39,974 nt of DNA, taken from a virus. The notes beneath the pieces were generated by a model. It saw only the letters and a program-made list of their open reading frames with translations. It was not told where the DNA came from and did not search any database. The translations under genes were made by a program, and so were the position numbers. The stretch is taken from positions 1 to 39,974 of the IMG/VR virus record IMGVR_UViG_3300028610_001329, one strand, 5' to 3'. Below are positions 31,412-38,527 of the stretch, piece after piece; the first letter of the stretch is position 1; every line of letters starts with the position of its first letter.

Positions 31412-31743
31412 TTTTTAAAGGTCTACTTAAAAAATTAATTGGCTCTGGCTCTGGCTCTGGCTATGGCGATGGCTCTGGCTCTGGCTCTGGCGATGGCTCT
31501 GGCTCTGGCGATGGCTCTGGCGATGGCTCTGGCTCTGGCTATGGCTCTGGCTCTGGCTATGGCTCTGGCTATGGCTATGGCTATGGCTCTGGCTCTGGCT
31601 ATGGCTCTGGCTATGGCTATGGCTCTGGCTATGGCTCTGGCGATGGCTCTGGCTCTGGCGATGGCTATGGCTATGGCTCTGGCTCTGGCTATGGCTCTGA
31701 AAAAGATTGGTCTAAAGCGGGCGCGGAGGTGTTAAGTGCTTGA
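31408..31743 (+). CDS. Gly-Ser/Tyr/Asp dipeptide-repeat protein
   Basis: I choose ATG at 31408, which overlaps the previous stop as ATGA and lies nine bases after AAGGA; ATGs at 31402 and 31387 are less well spaced. The 111-residue protein has a short start (MIFKGLLKKLI) followed by 43 Gly-x dipeptides in which x is only Ser, Tyr or Asp, and a short end (EKDWSKAGAEVLSA). It is likely disordered and hydrogel- or silk-like. It precedes and overlaps the PcfJ-like gene, an association I recall from other phages. Confidence 0.75.
   Translation: MIFKGLLKKLIGSGSGSGYGDGSGSGSGDGSGSGDGSGDGSGSGYGSGSGYGSGYGYGYGSGSGYGSGYGYGSGYGSGDGSGSGDGYGYGSGSGYGSEKDWSKAGAEVLSA
31441..31698 (+). repeat. 43-unit hexanucleotide repeat (GGCTCT/GGCTAT/GGCGAT)
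   Basis: A continuous array of 258 bases made only of GGCTCT, GGCTAT and GGCGAT units. Gains or losses of units keep the frame. The array is also open in the next frame, giving Ala-Leu/Met repeats, a by-product of the unit. Confidence 0.95.
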
Positions 31744-32419
31744 ACAATTAGAAGAATATGCCACGGGTATTAATGCTAGTCAAGAAGTCTGTGAGTGGCT
31801 CAAAACAGTTGGCAAAAAAGCTCTCTATAAAAAGCAAGCCACTGTGGGTGAGACTGAACACGTTCTAGATTTCTTAAACTCTGATGCGGCACCAGTGCGT
31901 CTAAGGCGAATGAGCTTTCAGGATGCAAAAAGGAAATCCGTAGAGTGGAGTGAGAGAAATCAGAAAAAAGGCCGAGATTTAATAGATTCCTCAGAAGATT
32001 TGGAGTTGATTCACGACTTTCTCGATGGAAAGAAAATAGTTCGGTTGAAAACTAAAAAGGCTTTTCAACGCGAAGGCTTTTTAATGAATCATTGTGTCGG
32101 TGGCTACGATAACGCAAGCCAAGACTGCCTGATCTATTCTTATCGAGATTCTCAGAACATGCCTCATGCAACCTTTGAAATACGCAAAGAAGATAATGAG
32201 ATTGTGCAGATCAAAGGCAAGGGAAATGGCCCAATTCATCCTAAATACATCCATCCAATACTGTCATTTTTAAAGTCAGTGGGAATGGATATTCGGCCAA
32301 GCGATATGAGTAATCTTGGCTATCATCATATTCACAAAAGCCATATTGAATTTTTAAAAACTATTGAAGCGGCGTGGAAGCAAGTCACGATGATTAATGG
32401 TGAGGCTTACGCGCACTAA
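31736..32419 (+). CDS. PcfJ-like protein
   Basis: GTG at 31736 with GGAGG six bases upstream, overlapping the repeat gene by eight bases. The 227-residue protein carries the PcfJ-like core: LKTKKAFQREGFLMNHCVGG YD, IYSYRDSQNMPHATFEIRK, then VQIKGKGNGPIHPKYIHPIL. PcfJ proteins were named from a conjugative plasmid and are common in phages. The conserved HCVGG and Q-x-K-G-x-x-N motifs are present; biochemical role is not established. Confidence 0.85.
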   Translation: MLEQLEEYATGINASQEVCEWLKTVGKKALYKKQATVGETEHVLDFLNSDAAPVRLRRMSFQDAKRKSVEWSERNQKKGRDLIDSSEDLELIHDFLDGKKIVRLKTKKAFQREGFLMNHCVGGYDNASQDCLIYSYRDSQNMPHATFEIRKEDNEIVQIKGKGNGPIHPKYIHPILSFLKSVGMDIRPSDMSNLGYHHIHKSHIEFLKTIEAAWKQVTMINGEAYAH

Positions 32420-32458
32420 AGTTTAGAAGACGTTAACCCTATTAGGAGGAATTAAACA

Positions 32459-32773
32459 ATGAAAGAGGTATTGCTAACAATCATAGGAATCGGGGCTCTT
32501 GTCACGCTTTGGTTCTTCGGTCCAGACATTTATCGATTCATGGGCGGTCGATATGAAGAGGCTAGGCATGGCATCTATAAAGAGAGCACGGCTCATGTTC
32601 ACGGCACAATTGAGCATTTAAACAGGCTTAAATTGGAATATGAAACAGCCGAGACTGATGCTCATAAAATTGCGATACGAGAAACTGCTTTAACATCAAT
32701 GGGCCAAACAGAAGAACATCAACTTCCAAGCCATTTAAGCGCTTGGATCAGAACTTTAAGGGGTAATTACTAA
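32459..32773 (+). CDS. Single-span membrane protein (104 aa)
   Basis: ATG at 32459 with TAGGAGG upstream. Residues 4-22 are a membrane span (VLLTIIGIGALVTLWFFGP). The rest is a soluble helical domain rich in charge and His (STAHVHGTIEHLNRLKLEYE). Its stop shares a base with the following lipoprotein gene, so the two may work together at the cell envelope. Confidence 0.75.
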   Translation: MKEVLLTIIGIGALVTLWFFGPDIYRFMGGRYEEARHGIYKESTAHVHGTIEHLNRLKLEYETAETDAHKIAIRETALTSMGQTEEHQLPSHLSAWIRTLRGNY

Positions 32774-33264
32774 TGAAATTTTTAATTCTACTAATTTTAG
32801 CTGGCCTAACAATGGGAAATGAAGGCTGCAACTCACAACAAACTGGTGACTCTAAGCAGGGTAAGCAAATGGCTAAGGCACAAGCCGAAGCTAATGCTAA
32901 GATTGGACCTCCAGGCATTGTAAACTTTACTGAAAAACGCTTTGCTAAAATGATCTATGAACTGCGCGATAAAGAGGTTAAAACCTATTCCTATTACCTA
33001 GATATGATGGGCAAGAAACATTTTCTTTGTAACTCAATAGGCTATGGTTTACCCGCCAGTGTTCAGTATGTGAATCCAATGAAACCTATTACCGGATGGC
33101 CAGCAAACTATACAGAAACAACAATTCCACAACCAGAACCAAATGGTCTTTTTATGCCCGACAGTTTATCAGCGACCTATGTTTTGTGTATTGATAAAAA
33201 AGGTAAAGTTAAGCCTGTTTATTTTGAACCGCTGTTGATTGTCAGCCCATTTAAGTTGGACTAA
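32773..33264 (+). CDS. Probable lipoprotein (163 aa)
   Basis: ATG at 32773 overlaps the previous stop. The N-terminus MKFLILLILAGLTMGNEGC is a signal sequence with C19 as the possible lipid site, though NEGC is a poor lipobox. A Ser/Gln/Lys-rich tether follows. The conserved-looking part has YELRDKEVKTYSYYLDMMGK, then HFLCNSIGYGLPASVQYVNP and ATYVLCIDKKGKVKPVYFEP. A phage envelope protein, perhaps modifying the host surface; this is inferred. Confidence 0.75.
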   Translation: MKFLILLILAGLTMGNEGCNSQQTGDSKQGKQMAKAQAEANAKIGPPGIVNFTEKRFAKMIYELRDKEVKTYSYYLDMMGKKHFLCNSIGYGLPASVQYVNPMKPITGWPANYTETTIPQPEPNGLFMPDSLSATYVLCIDKKGKVKPVYFEPLLIVSPFKLD

Positions 33265-33307
33265 CTCAACCCGTTGAAGTGAAGTTAACCCTTAATAGGA
33301 GAATATA

Positions 33308-33622
33308 ATGAGTTTAGAAGATGAGTTATCAAAAGTTTTGGCAGATAAAATTACAGAGGTAGCTGAGGAATTATCCAAGTCTGTTACGGCAGACATGGTT
33401 ATGGCTGCTGTCAAAGAGCCTTTAGGCAGATTAATTGATGGCAGAGACCATTCTCGTAGCCATTATTTTTCTGATAAGGTCTTAACGATAGTGACGGAGG
33501 AAGTCGCCCACAAATATGTGTCTGAGAATTATGTCGATCTAGTAAAGAAAATTGACCTAGATTCACTTCAAAAAATATTACACTTGAAAATTGCGGCTGA
33601 TGTAAAACACGCATCGTTATAA
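33308..33622 (+). CDS. Acidic helical protein of unknown function (104 aa)
   Basis: ATG at 33308 with ATAGGAG upstream and a CAAC-CC-GTTG hairpin (33267-33276) in the leader. The product is helical and acidic (LEDELSKVLADKITEVAEEL). No motif or family recognised. Confidence 0.7.
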   Translation: MSLEDELSKVLADKITEVAEELSKSVTADMVMAAVKEPLGRLIDGRDHSRSHYFSDKVLTIVTEEVAHKYVSENYVDLVKKIDLDSLQKILHLKIAADVKHASL

Positions 33623-33660
33623 TTAACGTTTGAAAAACGCTGAGGCGTGAGGAGAGAATT

Positions 33661-34011
33661 ATGGACGTTTTACAACAACTAGTAGACATGGTTAAGGACA
33701 TGCCTAGCCTTGCAATATGGGTCTTGGCGGGGCTGTTAATGTACAAAATAGTAATGATTGGCTCTTGGTTCGGTATTGCCCGGCTGGTGATTCTAAAAGG
33801 CCATGAGTGTATAGTTAAGCCCCGAAAAAAAGAATACCTCTTTGGCAGTCACTTTATCGGTGGCGCTGGGATTGCAAACGAATTTCTAGGCCTGATAGCT
33901 AGCATTAAGAACTCAAACGGCAGTAGTTACGTTTCTGAGTATGTCCATGATGGTGATTTGTCATGGTTTCGAGAGGCAATTAATGACAAGAAGCTAAAAG
34001 ACAAAAAGTAA
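33661..34011 (+). CDS. Membrane-associated protein (116 aa)
   Basis: ATG at 33661 with GAGGAGAG upstream. One membrane span at about residues 15-34 (SLAIWVLAGLLMYKIVMIGS) and a basic, mixed C-terminal domain (KPRKKEYLFGSHFIGGAG). Preceded by the recurring leader with hairpin ACGC-TGAG-GCGT at 33637-33648. Function unknown. Confidence 0.7.
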   Translation: MDVLQQLVDMVKDMPSLAIWVLAGLLMYKIVMIGSWFGIARLVILKGHECIVKPRKKEYLFGSHFIGGAGIANEFLGLIASIKNSNGSSYVSEYVHDGDLSWFREAINDKKLKDKK

Positions 34012-34053
34012 CTCAACGAGTTTTAGAAACGTTACCAGCTCGGGAGGGCTAAT

Positions 34054-34368
34054 ATGGACTATTGGGCAGAGTGTGTAAATGAGGCATTTGAAGATGCTGG
34101 CATCACTGCAACCAAAGAACAGACCGACACGGTTATTAGCTGGGTTGAAGGCGCGCACGAAAACTATGGTATGTCTCACGGTCACGATTGCATTCCTGAT
34201 CCAAGAGATACTGAGCTTGATAATCTTAAGGCCGCCCATAAAAAAGAGGTTGAGCGGCTAGAAAATAGAGAGCTTTGTTATCAGAAAAGCGTAGCTCAGC
34301 GACGAAACGTACCTGTTGGTGATGTGTATTTAGATGACTATGGCACGGTTAGGTACGACCGGAGATAA
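34054..34368 (+). CDS. Conserved phage protein of unknown function (104 aa)
   Basis: ATG at 34054 after GGGAGGGC. It starts MDYWAECVNEAFEDAGITAT and has VEGAHENYGMSHGHDCIPDP, phrases I recognise from small proteins in many phages, followed by a charged helix (LDNLKAAHKKEVERLENREL). No function is established for that family. Confidence 0.75.
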   Translation: MDYWAECVNEAFEDAGITATKEQTDTVISWVEGAHENYGMSHGHDCIPDPRDTELDNLKAAHKKEVERLENRELCYQKSVAQRRNVPVGDVYLDDYGTVRYDRR

Positions 34369-34398
34369 TTAAAGTTTAAGTAACGCGCAGGAGTTAAA

Positions 34399-34539
34399 AT
34401 GCTTTTATCAGCCGATCAGCGTTTTATTTTAAGAATGAATAGGCGAGGGCATGAAACTGTAATTGGCGGATGTTTAGAAATAAAAATTGCATGGTTGAAA
34501 CTTATTAGAGAAATAAAAAGAGAACTAAAGTTAATCTAA
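34399..34539 (+). CDS. Small basic protein (46 aa)
   Basis: ATG at 34399 with CAGGAG upstream. The product (MLLSADQRFILRMNRRGHET, then VIGGCLEIKIAWLKLIREIK and RELKLI) is basic and helical. It has its own leader of the recurring AACG type (34382-34393). Function unknown. Confidence 0.65.
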   Translation: MLLSADQRFILRMNRRGHETVIGGCLEIKIAWLKLIREIKRELKLI

Positions 34540-34564
34540 CGCTAGGGCTATGAGGAGAGAATGA

Positions 34565-34822
34565 ATGAAGAAAAGGATTTTAAAATATCCAGTGCACGCG
34601 GTCCAGGCAACAGAGATGCCTTTGGATGCCGAAATAGTAAAGTTTGATTTTCAAAATTCAACGCCTACTGTTTGGGCCGTGACAGTAGACTCTGAGAAAT
34701 GCGGTCTGAGAAAATTAAGAGTAGTAGCAACGGGACAAGCAGTGCCGTTGAGATGGAAATATATTGATACCGCTTTTGATGGTCCTTTTGTTTGGCACCT
34801 TTATCTTGAGCCGTGGGACTAA
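34565..34822 (+). CDS. DUF7352-like phage protein
   Basis: ATG at 34565 with GAGGAGAG upstream. The 85-residue beta-rich protein shows the pattern YPVHAVQATEMPLDAEIVKF, then TPTVWAVTVD, RKLRVVATGQAVP and FVWHLYLEPWD, which I recognise as a small phage family (DUF7352). Function unknown. Confidence 0.7.
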   Translation: MKKRILKYPVHAVQATEMPLDAEIVKFDFQNSTPTVWAVTVDSEKCGLRKLRVVATGQAVPLRWKYIDTAFDGPFVWHLYLEPWD

Positions 34823-34830
34823 AACAACAG

Positions 34831-34863
34831 CCCCCTAAAGGGGGATATTAACCCTGAGAGGGT
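34831..34863 (+). promoter_or_regulatory. Double hairpin in the gap after 34822
   Basis: CCCCC-TAAA-GGGGG (34831-34844) is followed by ACCCT-GAG-AGGGT (34851-34863). The first lacks a T-run and is not a classical terminator. The second lies directly before GAGATG, so it would cover or expose the ribosome-binding site of the 9-residue leader frame at 34867. Confidence 0.5.
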
Positions 34864-34866
34864 GAG

Positions 34867-34896
34867 ATGAACGTTATTAAAACGGGTGATGTGTGA
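34867..34896 (+). CDS. Possible 9-residue leader peptide
   Basis: ATG at 34867 follows the perfect hairpin ACCCT-GAG-AGGGT and reads MNVIKTGDV before TGA at 34894-34896. That stop overlaps the GTG start of the next gene (GTGTGA), so translation of the short frame could deliver ribosomes to it. Confidence 0.3.
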   Translation: MNVIKTGDV

Positions 34897-35057
34897 GAAA
34901 GCAAATAAGGGACTGTGAGGATTGCGGAGAATGGCAGGAGCAAATTACCTACTGTCCTGAATTTGACGTCGACCTTTGTTCCTACTGTGCCGATCAAAGA
35001 GATAAGCAGGAACAAAACGCAGAGCTCTATGACGATGAAGAATCAATGTGGAGTTAA
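34893..35057 (+). CDS. Small zinc-binding acidic protein (54 aa)
   Basis: GTG at 34893 after ACGGGTGAT. It encodes MRKQIRDCEDCGEWQEQITY, with C-x2-C, a further Cys in YCPEF and LCSYC later, followed by an acidic tail. The CxxC...CxxC arrangement indicates a zinc ribbon. Its leader closely matches that of the gene at 37398 (AACG...AAAACGGGTGA). Function unknown. Confidence 0.65.
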   Translation: MRKQIRDCEDCGEWQEQITYCPEFDVDLCSYCADQRDKQEQNAELYDDEESMWS

Positions 35058-35093
35058 AGTAAGAAACACGCGTGAGCGGTGAGGAGCAATATA

Positions 35094-35498
35094 GTGGACA
35101 CAGAGGGCAAAATAAAAGTCACGACCGTAGAACTTAGGAAGCCTGCGACAATAGTAATGGCTATGACTATTACTGACATGGTTAAAGAGCAGGAGGGTGT
35201 TTTACAGGAAATAAAAGAGCAAAATCAATTCATCGACAACTTAAGAGAATCTCTAAACACATCTGAAAAAGAGGTTTTTAAATTACAGGATGAGATTGAT
35301 GAGCTTAAAGACAAAAACGAATCGGCAGACCCACAAGACGATTTTACTTGTCCAGTAGAGTGGAAAGAATATTACGGCGATGACGGCAATAAGGTTCTGT
35401 GTCCTTTTACCTTAGATAAGTCGATAAATTGGTGGGAGTTAAAGGGTAAAAAAGGCACTTTTACATTTAGAGAAGAAACAGAGTCAGCACAAGTCTAA
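35094..35498 (+). CDS. Coiled-coil protein of unknown function (134 aa)
   Basis: GTG at 35094 with GAGGAG upstream is chosen over GTG at 35079, which lies inside the Shine-Dalgarno region. Residues about 28-78 are a coiled coil (VLQEIKEQNQFIDNLRESLN). A C-terminal domain with two Cys (DDFTCPVEWKEYYGDDGNKV, LCPFTLDK) follows. Leader of the recurring type at 35065-35086. Confidence 0.7.
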   Translation: MDTEGKIKVTTVELRKPATIVMAMTITDMVKEQEGVLQEIKEQNQFIDNLRESLNTSEKEVFKLQDEIDELKDKNESADPQDDFTCPVEWKEYYGDDGNKVLCPFTLDKSINWWELKGKKGTFTFREETESAQV

Positions 35499-35523
35499 CC
35501 AACTCGCCTAGTGGGAGAACGAA

Positions 35524-35700
35524 ATGAACGGCATTACAATAGAGACTGATGGTGTTGGATTTATGATTATACACATGGATGGCTACAACCTGATTTTGTA
35601 TGTTGACTCTGAGTACCAAGGTCTTTTGGAATTCGATACACTTAAAGATGCAGAGTATGGCTTGAGATGTTGGAAGCGATTAGCCGACCACAAGTATTAA
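35524..35700 (+). CDS. Small phage protein (58 aa)
   Basis: ATG at 35524 with GGGAG upstream. The product is beta-rich at first (MNGITIETDGVGFMIIHMDG, YNLILYVDSEYQG) and ends in a helix (AEYGLRCWKRLADHKY). It lies in the run of small genes each with its own leader. No family recognised. Confidence 0.65.
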   Translation: MNGITIETDGVGFMIIHMDGYNLILYVDSEYQGLLEFDTLKDAEYGLRCWKRLADHKY

Positions 35701-35736
35701 CTTTAACCAAACGCTGAGGCGTGGAGGAGTAATATA

Positions 35737-36117
35737 GTGGCTAAGATATTGAAAACAAAAAAAGATAAACAGCAATTCACGCGGTGGTTAAAAGCATTGA
35801 GGTCTGAAAAATATAGTCAGTGTAGAGGCAGACTGCAGGGCCCCGATGGGTTTTGTTGCTTGGGAGTGGCTTGTGATGTGCTCATACCTGATAAAGAAAA
35901 GCACATGAGTGGGGATTTTTTATCGGGTTATTTCCCAAATCATCAGGCCGCACCGCAATGGTTAAATCATGTCAATTGTGATTTTTCTGAAAAAACAAAA
36001 ATAGAGGGTAAGAGTCAAAACTTATCAGAAATGAATGATAATCAAAGCATGCCTTTTGCGCTAATAGCAGATTGCCTTGAGATTGTTTATGAGAATGAAC
36101 TCAACGAGTTTAAATGA
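35737..36117 (+). CDS. Conserved phage protein with CCLGV motif
   Basis: GTG at 35737 after GGAGGAG, with the hairpin leader ACGC-TGAG-GCGT at 35711-35722, nearly identical to that at 33637. The 126-residue protein has FTRWLKALRSEKYSQCRGRL, GFCCLGVACDVLIPD, LSEMNDNQSMPFALIADCLE: the recurrent pattern of a widespread but uncharacterised phage and bacterial family. Cys residues may bind metal. Confidence 0.75.
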   Translation: MAKILKTKKDKQQFTRWLKALRSEKYSQCRGRLQGPDGFCCLGVACDVLIPDKEKHMSGDFLSGYFPNHQAAPQWLNHVNCDFSEKTKIEGKSQNLSEMNDNQSMPFALIADCLEIVYENELNEFK

Positions 36118-36141
36118 AGTACAGGCTTGAAAGGGCGATAT

Positions 36142-36402
36142 ATGAGTTTTGAAGAAAATAGAAAAGAAAAGCTGCACATACTCAATTGTCATAATAATTG
36201 GAGTAACCAAGAATCCGAGATCTGGTTATGGGGCACAGACTGGGCCAAGCAAGAGGCCATCCCTTTGATGAGTGAGCTTTACCACGCCTATAAACAAAAG
36301 TCGCGGCTTGAAAGATCCAGGGTTGAGCATGATCTCTGCCGAAAGGTTGAGCGGTTTCTTTATGCAAATGAGGCCGAAGTTGCCCCGGTGGTGACGAAAT
36401 GA
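36142..36402 (+). CDS. Small helical protein (86 aa)
   Basis: ATG at 36142 with GAAAGGG upstream is preferred over TTG at 36127. The product (MSFEENRKEKLHILNCHNNW; ELYHAYKQKSRLERSRVEHD) is helical and charged. Its start MSFE resembles that of the protein at 37556. Overlaps the next start by four bases. Confidence 0.65.
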   Translation: MSFEENRKEKLHILNCHNNWSNQESEIWLWGTDWAKQEAIPLMSELYHAYKQKSRLERSRVEHDLCRKVERFLYANEAEVAPVVTK

Positions 36403-36647
36403 GTTGGGTTTTAAATAACAACAAGGTTTTTCATGGGCCATCAATCTCAGAAGCAGAATTCATAAAGGTTATCGGAATGAGTGAACATTACGCCGTGATT
36501 GATCGGCTAAAAGCCAATATCAAAGAACTTACTGAGGTCGCTGAGATTTGGATGAATGACTACGACAAATTAAAGGCTAAATATGAGCCAAGTGTTTTGG
36601 TTGAGAGTACAAGTGATGTCGAAGCTAGCTCTAAGGGGGAGTCGTGA
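36399..36647 (+). CDS. Small helical protein (82 aa)
   Basis: ATG at 36399 overlaps the previous stop (ATGA). Middle part is a coiled-coil-like helix (YAVIDRLKANIKELTEVAEI). Part of a tight group of five overlapping genes (36142-37376) without individual leaders. Function unknown. Confidence 0.65.
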   Translation: MSWVLNNNKVFHGPSISEAEFIKVIGMSEHYAVIDRLKANIKELTEVAEIWMNDYDKLKAKYEPSVLVESTSDVEASSKGES

Positions 36648-36877
36648 AGAGACTTGATGAATTAGAAGAAGAAGGCCCAATGGCTAACGGTGAGATTATA
36701 TTGAAACTGATCAAAACAATCAGAACTCAGTGTGTGGCTCTTAAGACTTTATATTTTGATGAGGAGATATGTTCATGTTGTGAAGATAATTTTGAGGTAA
36801 AAAAAGAAGCCTTGGGGCAAACAGAGAAAGACTGGGGCAAAGATACTGCTGACGTTAATAGTGGCGGTGACAAATAA
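36644..36877 (+). CDS. Small protein with CSCC motif (77 aa)
   Basis: GTG at 36644 overlaps the previous stop and has GGGGAG upstream. It contains the compact motif EEICSCCEDNFEV and an acidic tail. Overlaps the next ATG by one base. No family recognised. Confidence 0.6.
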   Translation: MKRLDELEEEGPMANGEIILKLIKTIRTQCVALKTLYFDEEICSCCEDNFEVKKEALGQTEKDWGKDTADVNSGGDK

Positions 36878-37170
36878 TGGACCAGTGCCAGCATTGCCTT
36901 GAGTATCATATACCAGACAAGGTCTGTGACGAGTATATCGAGGCCGTTAGAAAAGGGAGGGTGACAGTGGCAAAGCTACGCATCGTTTATCACGAGGGCA
37001 TAGGTTGGGTGCCGAAGTCGGCTTATGACGACGCTATGGCACTACTTAGTAAGATGTCTGAGGTTGTTGGCACACACGCAGCATTGGGGCAAGAGAAGTG
37101 TATCGCTCTTATGGATCAATATAAGAAGATCACAGATAACACAGAAGTTAAGCCTGCGGGGGAGAAATGA
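36877..37170 (+). CDS. Small protein with CxxC and a shared SAYD module (97 aa)
   Basis: ATG at 36877. The N-terminus has CQHCLEYHIPDKVC, a possible zinc site. The middle (YHEGIGWVPKSAYDDAMALL) resembles HEDGVIHVIEKSAYDKAVLT in the protein at 27959, showing reuse of a small module in two distant gene groups. Function unknown. Confidence 0.65.
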   Translation: MDQCQHCLEYHIPDKVCDEYIEAVRKGRVTVAKLRIVYHEGIGWVPKSAYDDAMALLSKMSEVVGTHAALGQEKCIALMDQYKKITDNTEVKPAGEK

Positions 37171-37376
37171 TCGACAGCACACAGGTATTTAAGAATCATG
37201 ACTTTAAAACTTTCACGTGGTCAACCCTACACAAAAAAGTGGTTCAAATTGTGGTAAGTGAGCCGACTGATTCAGATATTAACGAAGGTAATTTTATGGC
37301 CCAAGTAATGGCTATGGACGATAAGTTGAATCTTTATGTAATAGATGAATGGGATATAAGAAAAGAAGTAAAGTAA
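37167..37376 (+). CDS. Small phage protein (69 aa)
   Basis: ATG at 37167 overlaps the previous stop and follows GGGGGAG. Beta-rich (FTWSTLHKKVVQIVVSEPTD; DDKLNLYVIDEWDI). Last of the overlapping group. Not recognised. Confidence 0.65.
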   Translation: MIDSTQVFKNHDFKTFTWSTLHKKVVQIVVSEPTDSDINEGNFMAQVMAMDDKLNLYVIDEWDIRKEVK

Positions 37377-37397
37377 CGTTTGCAAAACGGGTGACGT

Positions 37398-37526
37398 ATG
37401 AATTGGATTAAAAAACTATTCCACAGACATAAATGGATAGACCATGATTGGAAAAAAGAGAGTCAATTCTGCTCGTGCGGAGCGACTCGCCACTGGCTTT
37501 ATCAAAGATGTGAGTGGTCGGATTAA
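37398..37526 (+). CDS. Trp/His/Cys-rich small protein (42 aa)
   Basis: ATG at 37398 after ACGGGTGACGT. It encodes MNWIKKLFHRHKWIDHDWKK, then CSCGATRHWLYQRCEW. His and Cys residues could make a zinc site; the pattern FxRHKW...CxC resembles small prophage zinc fingers. Its leader, AACGTTTGCAAAACGGGTGA, has a CGTTT/AAACG stem. Confidence 0.6.
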   Translation: MNWIKKLFHRHKWIDHDWKKESQFCSCGATRHWLYQRCEWSD

Positions 37527-37555
37527 CTGAACGCTCTATGCATGAGAGGCAACAC

Positions 37556-37975
37556 ATGAGTTTTGAAGATAAAGCATATGAACTTTTTGAAAAGACGTAT
37601 CCGAATACATGTAGAATGCCTAGTGGTGATAAATGGCCAATTGAGAAGAGTAAAACTTTACAATTAATTCATGAGGCTTTTGATTTGGCCAAGCAAGAGC
37701 AAGAGGGCGCAGCGGAAATAAGCAGAGATTGTCCACTATGCCCAAAGGGTAAATTGGCCTATGAGAAGACGGTTGAATATGGAGTGAATTGCATCATTGA
37801 AAGGTGCGGCTCTTGCGATGAATACATAACTAGGGGTGACGTTTGGGGTAGGGTAGAATCTAAAATATTCTTAGATCGTATCAAATCAGGTGAGACAGAA
37901 ATCGAAGAACTTAAAAACGAAATTGCTCATCTGTGTAAAGAAGTACATAGGCTAGAAAATTTAGCAGCATATTAG
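37556..37975 (+). CDS. Zinc-ribbon-like phage protein (139 aa)
   Basis: ATG at 37556 with GAGAGG upstream; the upstream in-frame GTG at 37514 lies in the previous gene. The N-terminal half is helical (MSFEDKAYELFEKTYPNTCR). The middle holds CPLCPKGKLAYEKTVEYGVN and ERCGSCDEYI, a CxxC...CxxC zinc ribbon. The end is a coiled coil. Function unknown. Confidence 0.7.
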   Translation: MSFEDKAYELFEKTYPNTCRMPSGDKWPIEKSKTLQLIHEAFDLAKQEQEGAAEISRDCPLCPKGKLAYEKTVEYGVNCIIERCGSCDEYITRGDVWGRVESKIFLDRIKSGETEIEELKNEIAHLCKEVHRLENLAAY

Positions 37976-38007
37976 CGTTAGAGAAAATTCAATAGTATGG
38001 GAGACAA

Positions 38008-38499
38008 ATGAAGCGTATTAAGGCATCAAATAGAGATGTAGAAATTATTATAGACGATAAACACCACCCCCTCATCAAAAAATATAAGTGGTGGATATTT
38101 AAGATCAAAAAACAATATTATGCTAGGGCCAGGATTAGCGGCAAAGATATTTACTTGCATCAAATGATAATGGGCAGTCCTCCTGTTTATAATTTTGCAG
38201 TGGACCATATAAATCATGACACTCTCGACAACAGAGAAGAAAACCTTAGGTGGGTATCTAAGCAAAAGAATTCTAATAACTTGAGGGCGGGCCCATGTCA
38301 TTCTCAATATATTGGAGTCACAAAATCAAGAAGTAAAAACAAGCCGTGGAAAGCCTCGATAATGAAAAGTGGCATAAGATACCCGCTTGGATTCTTTGAA
38401 AATGAAATAGATGCCGCTGAGGCATATGACAAAAAGTCGGTTGAGTTAAATGGCGAATTTGCTCCGGTAAATTTTCTACCTACTCAACCCGCTAGCTAA
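38008..38499 (+). CDS. HNH homing endonuclease with AP2 domain
   Basis: ATG at 38008 with GGGAGA upstream. The 163-residue protein has an HNH core (IYLHQMIMG, then VDHINHDTLDNREENLRWVS and KQKNSNN) and a C-terminal AP2/ERF DNA-binding domain (YIGVTKSRSKNKPWKASIMK, LGFFENEIDAAEAYDKKSVE). This combination is typical of free-standing phage homing endonucleases, selfish genes that cut related phages lacking them. Confidence 0.92.
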   Translation: MKRIKASNRDVEIIIDDKHHPLIKKYKWWIFKIKKQYYARARISGKDIYLHQMIMGSPPVYNFAVDHINHDTLDNREENLRWVSKQKNSNNLRAGPCHSQYIGVTKSRSKNKPWKASIMKSGIRYPLGFFENEIDAAEAYDKKSVELNGEFAPVNFLPTQPAS

Positions 38500-38527
38500 A
38501 CGCTCGGTAGAGCAGGGAGAATATAGA

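Noticed and set aside
31439-31735. Ala-Leu/Met repeat frame (98 codons) across the hexamer array
   Set aside because: It starts at TTG without a ribosome-binding site and is an automatic product of reading the GGCTCT/GGCTAT/GGCGAT units one frame over.
35079-35093. GTG at 35079 as the start of the coiled-coil protein
   Set aside because: This GTG is part of the GTGAGGAG ribosome-binding region; GTG at 35094 is correctly spaced.
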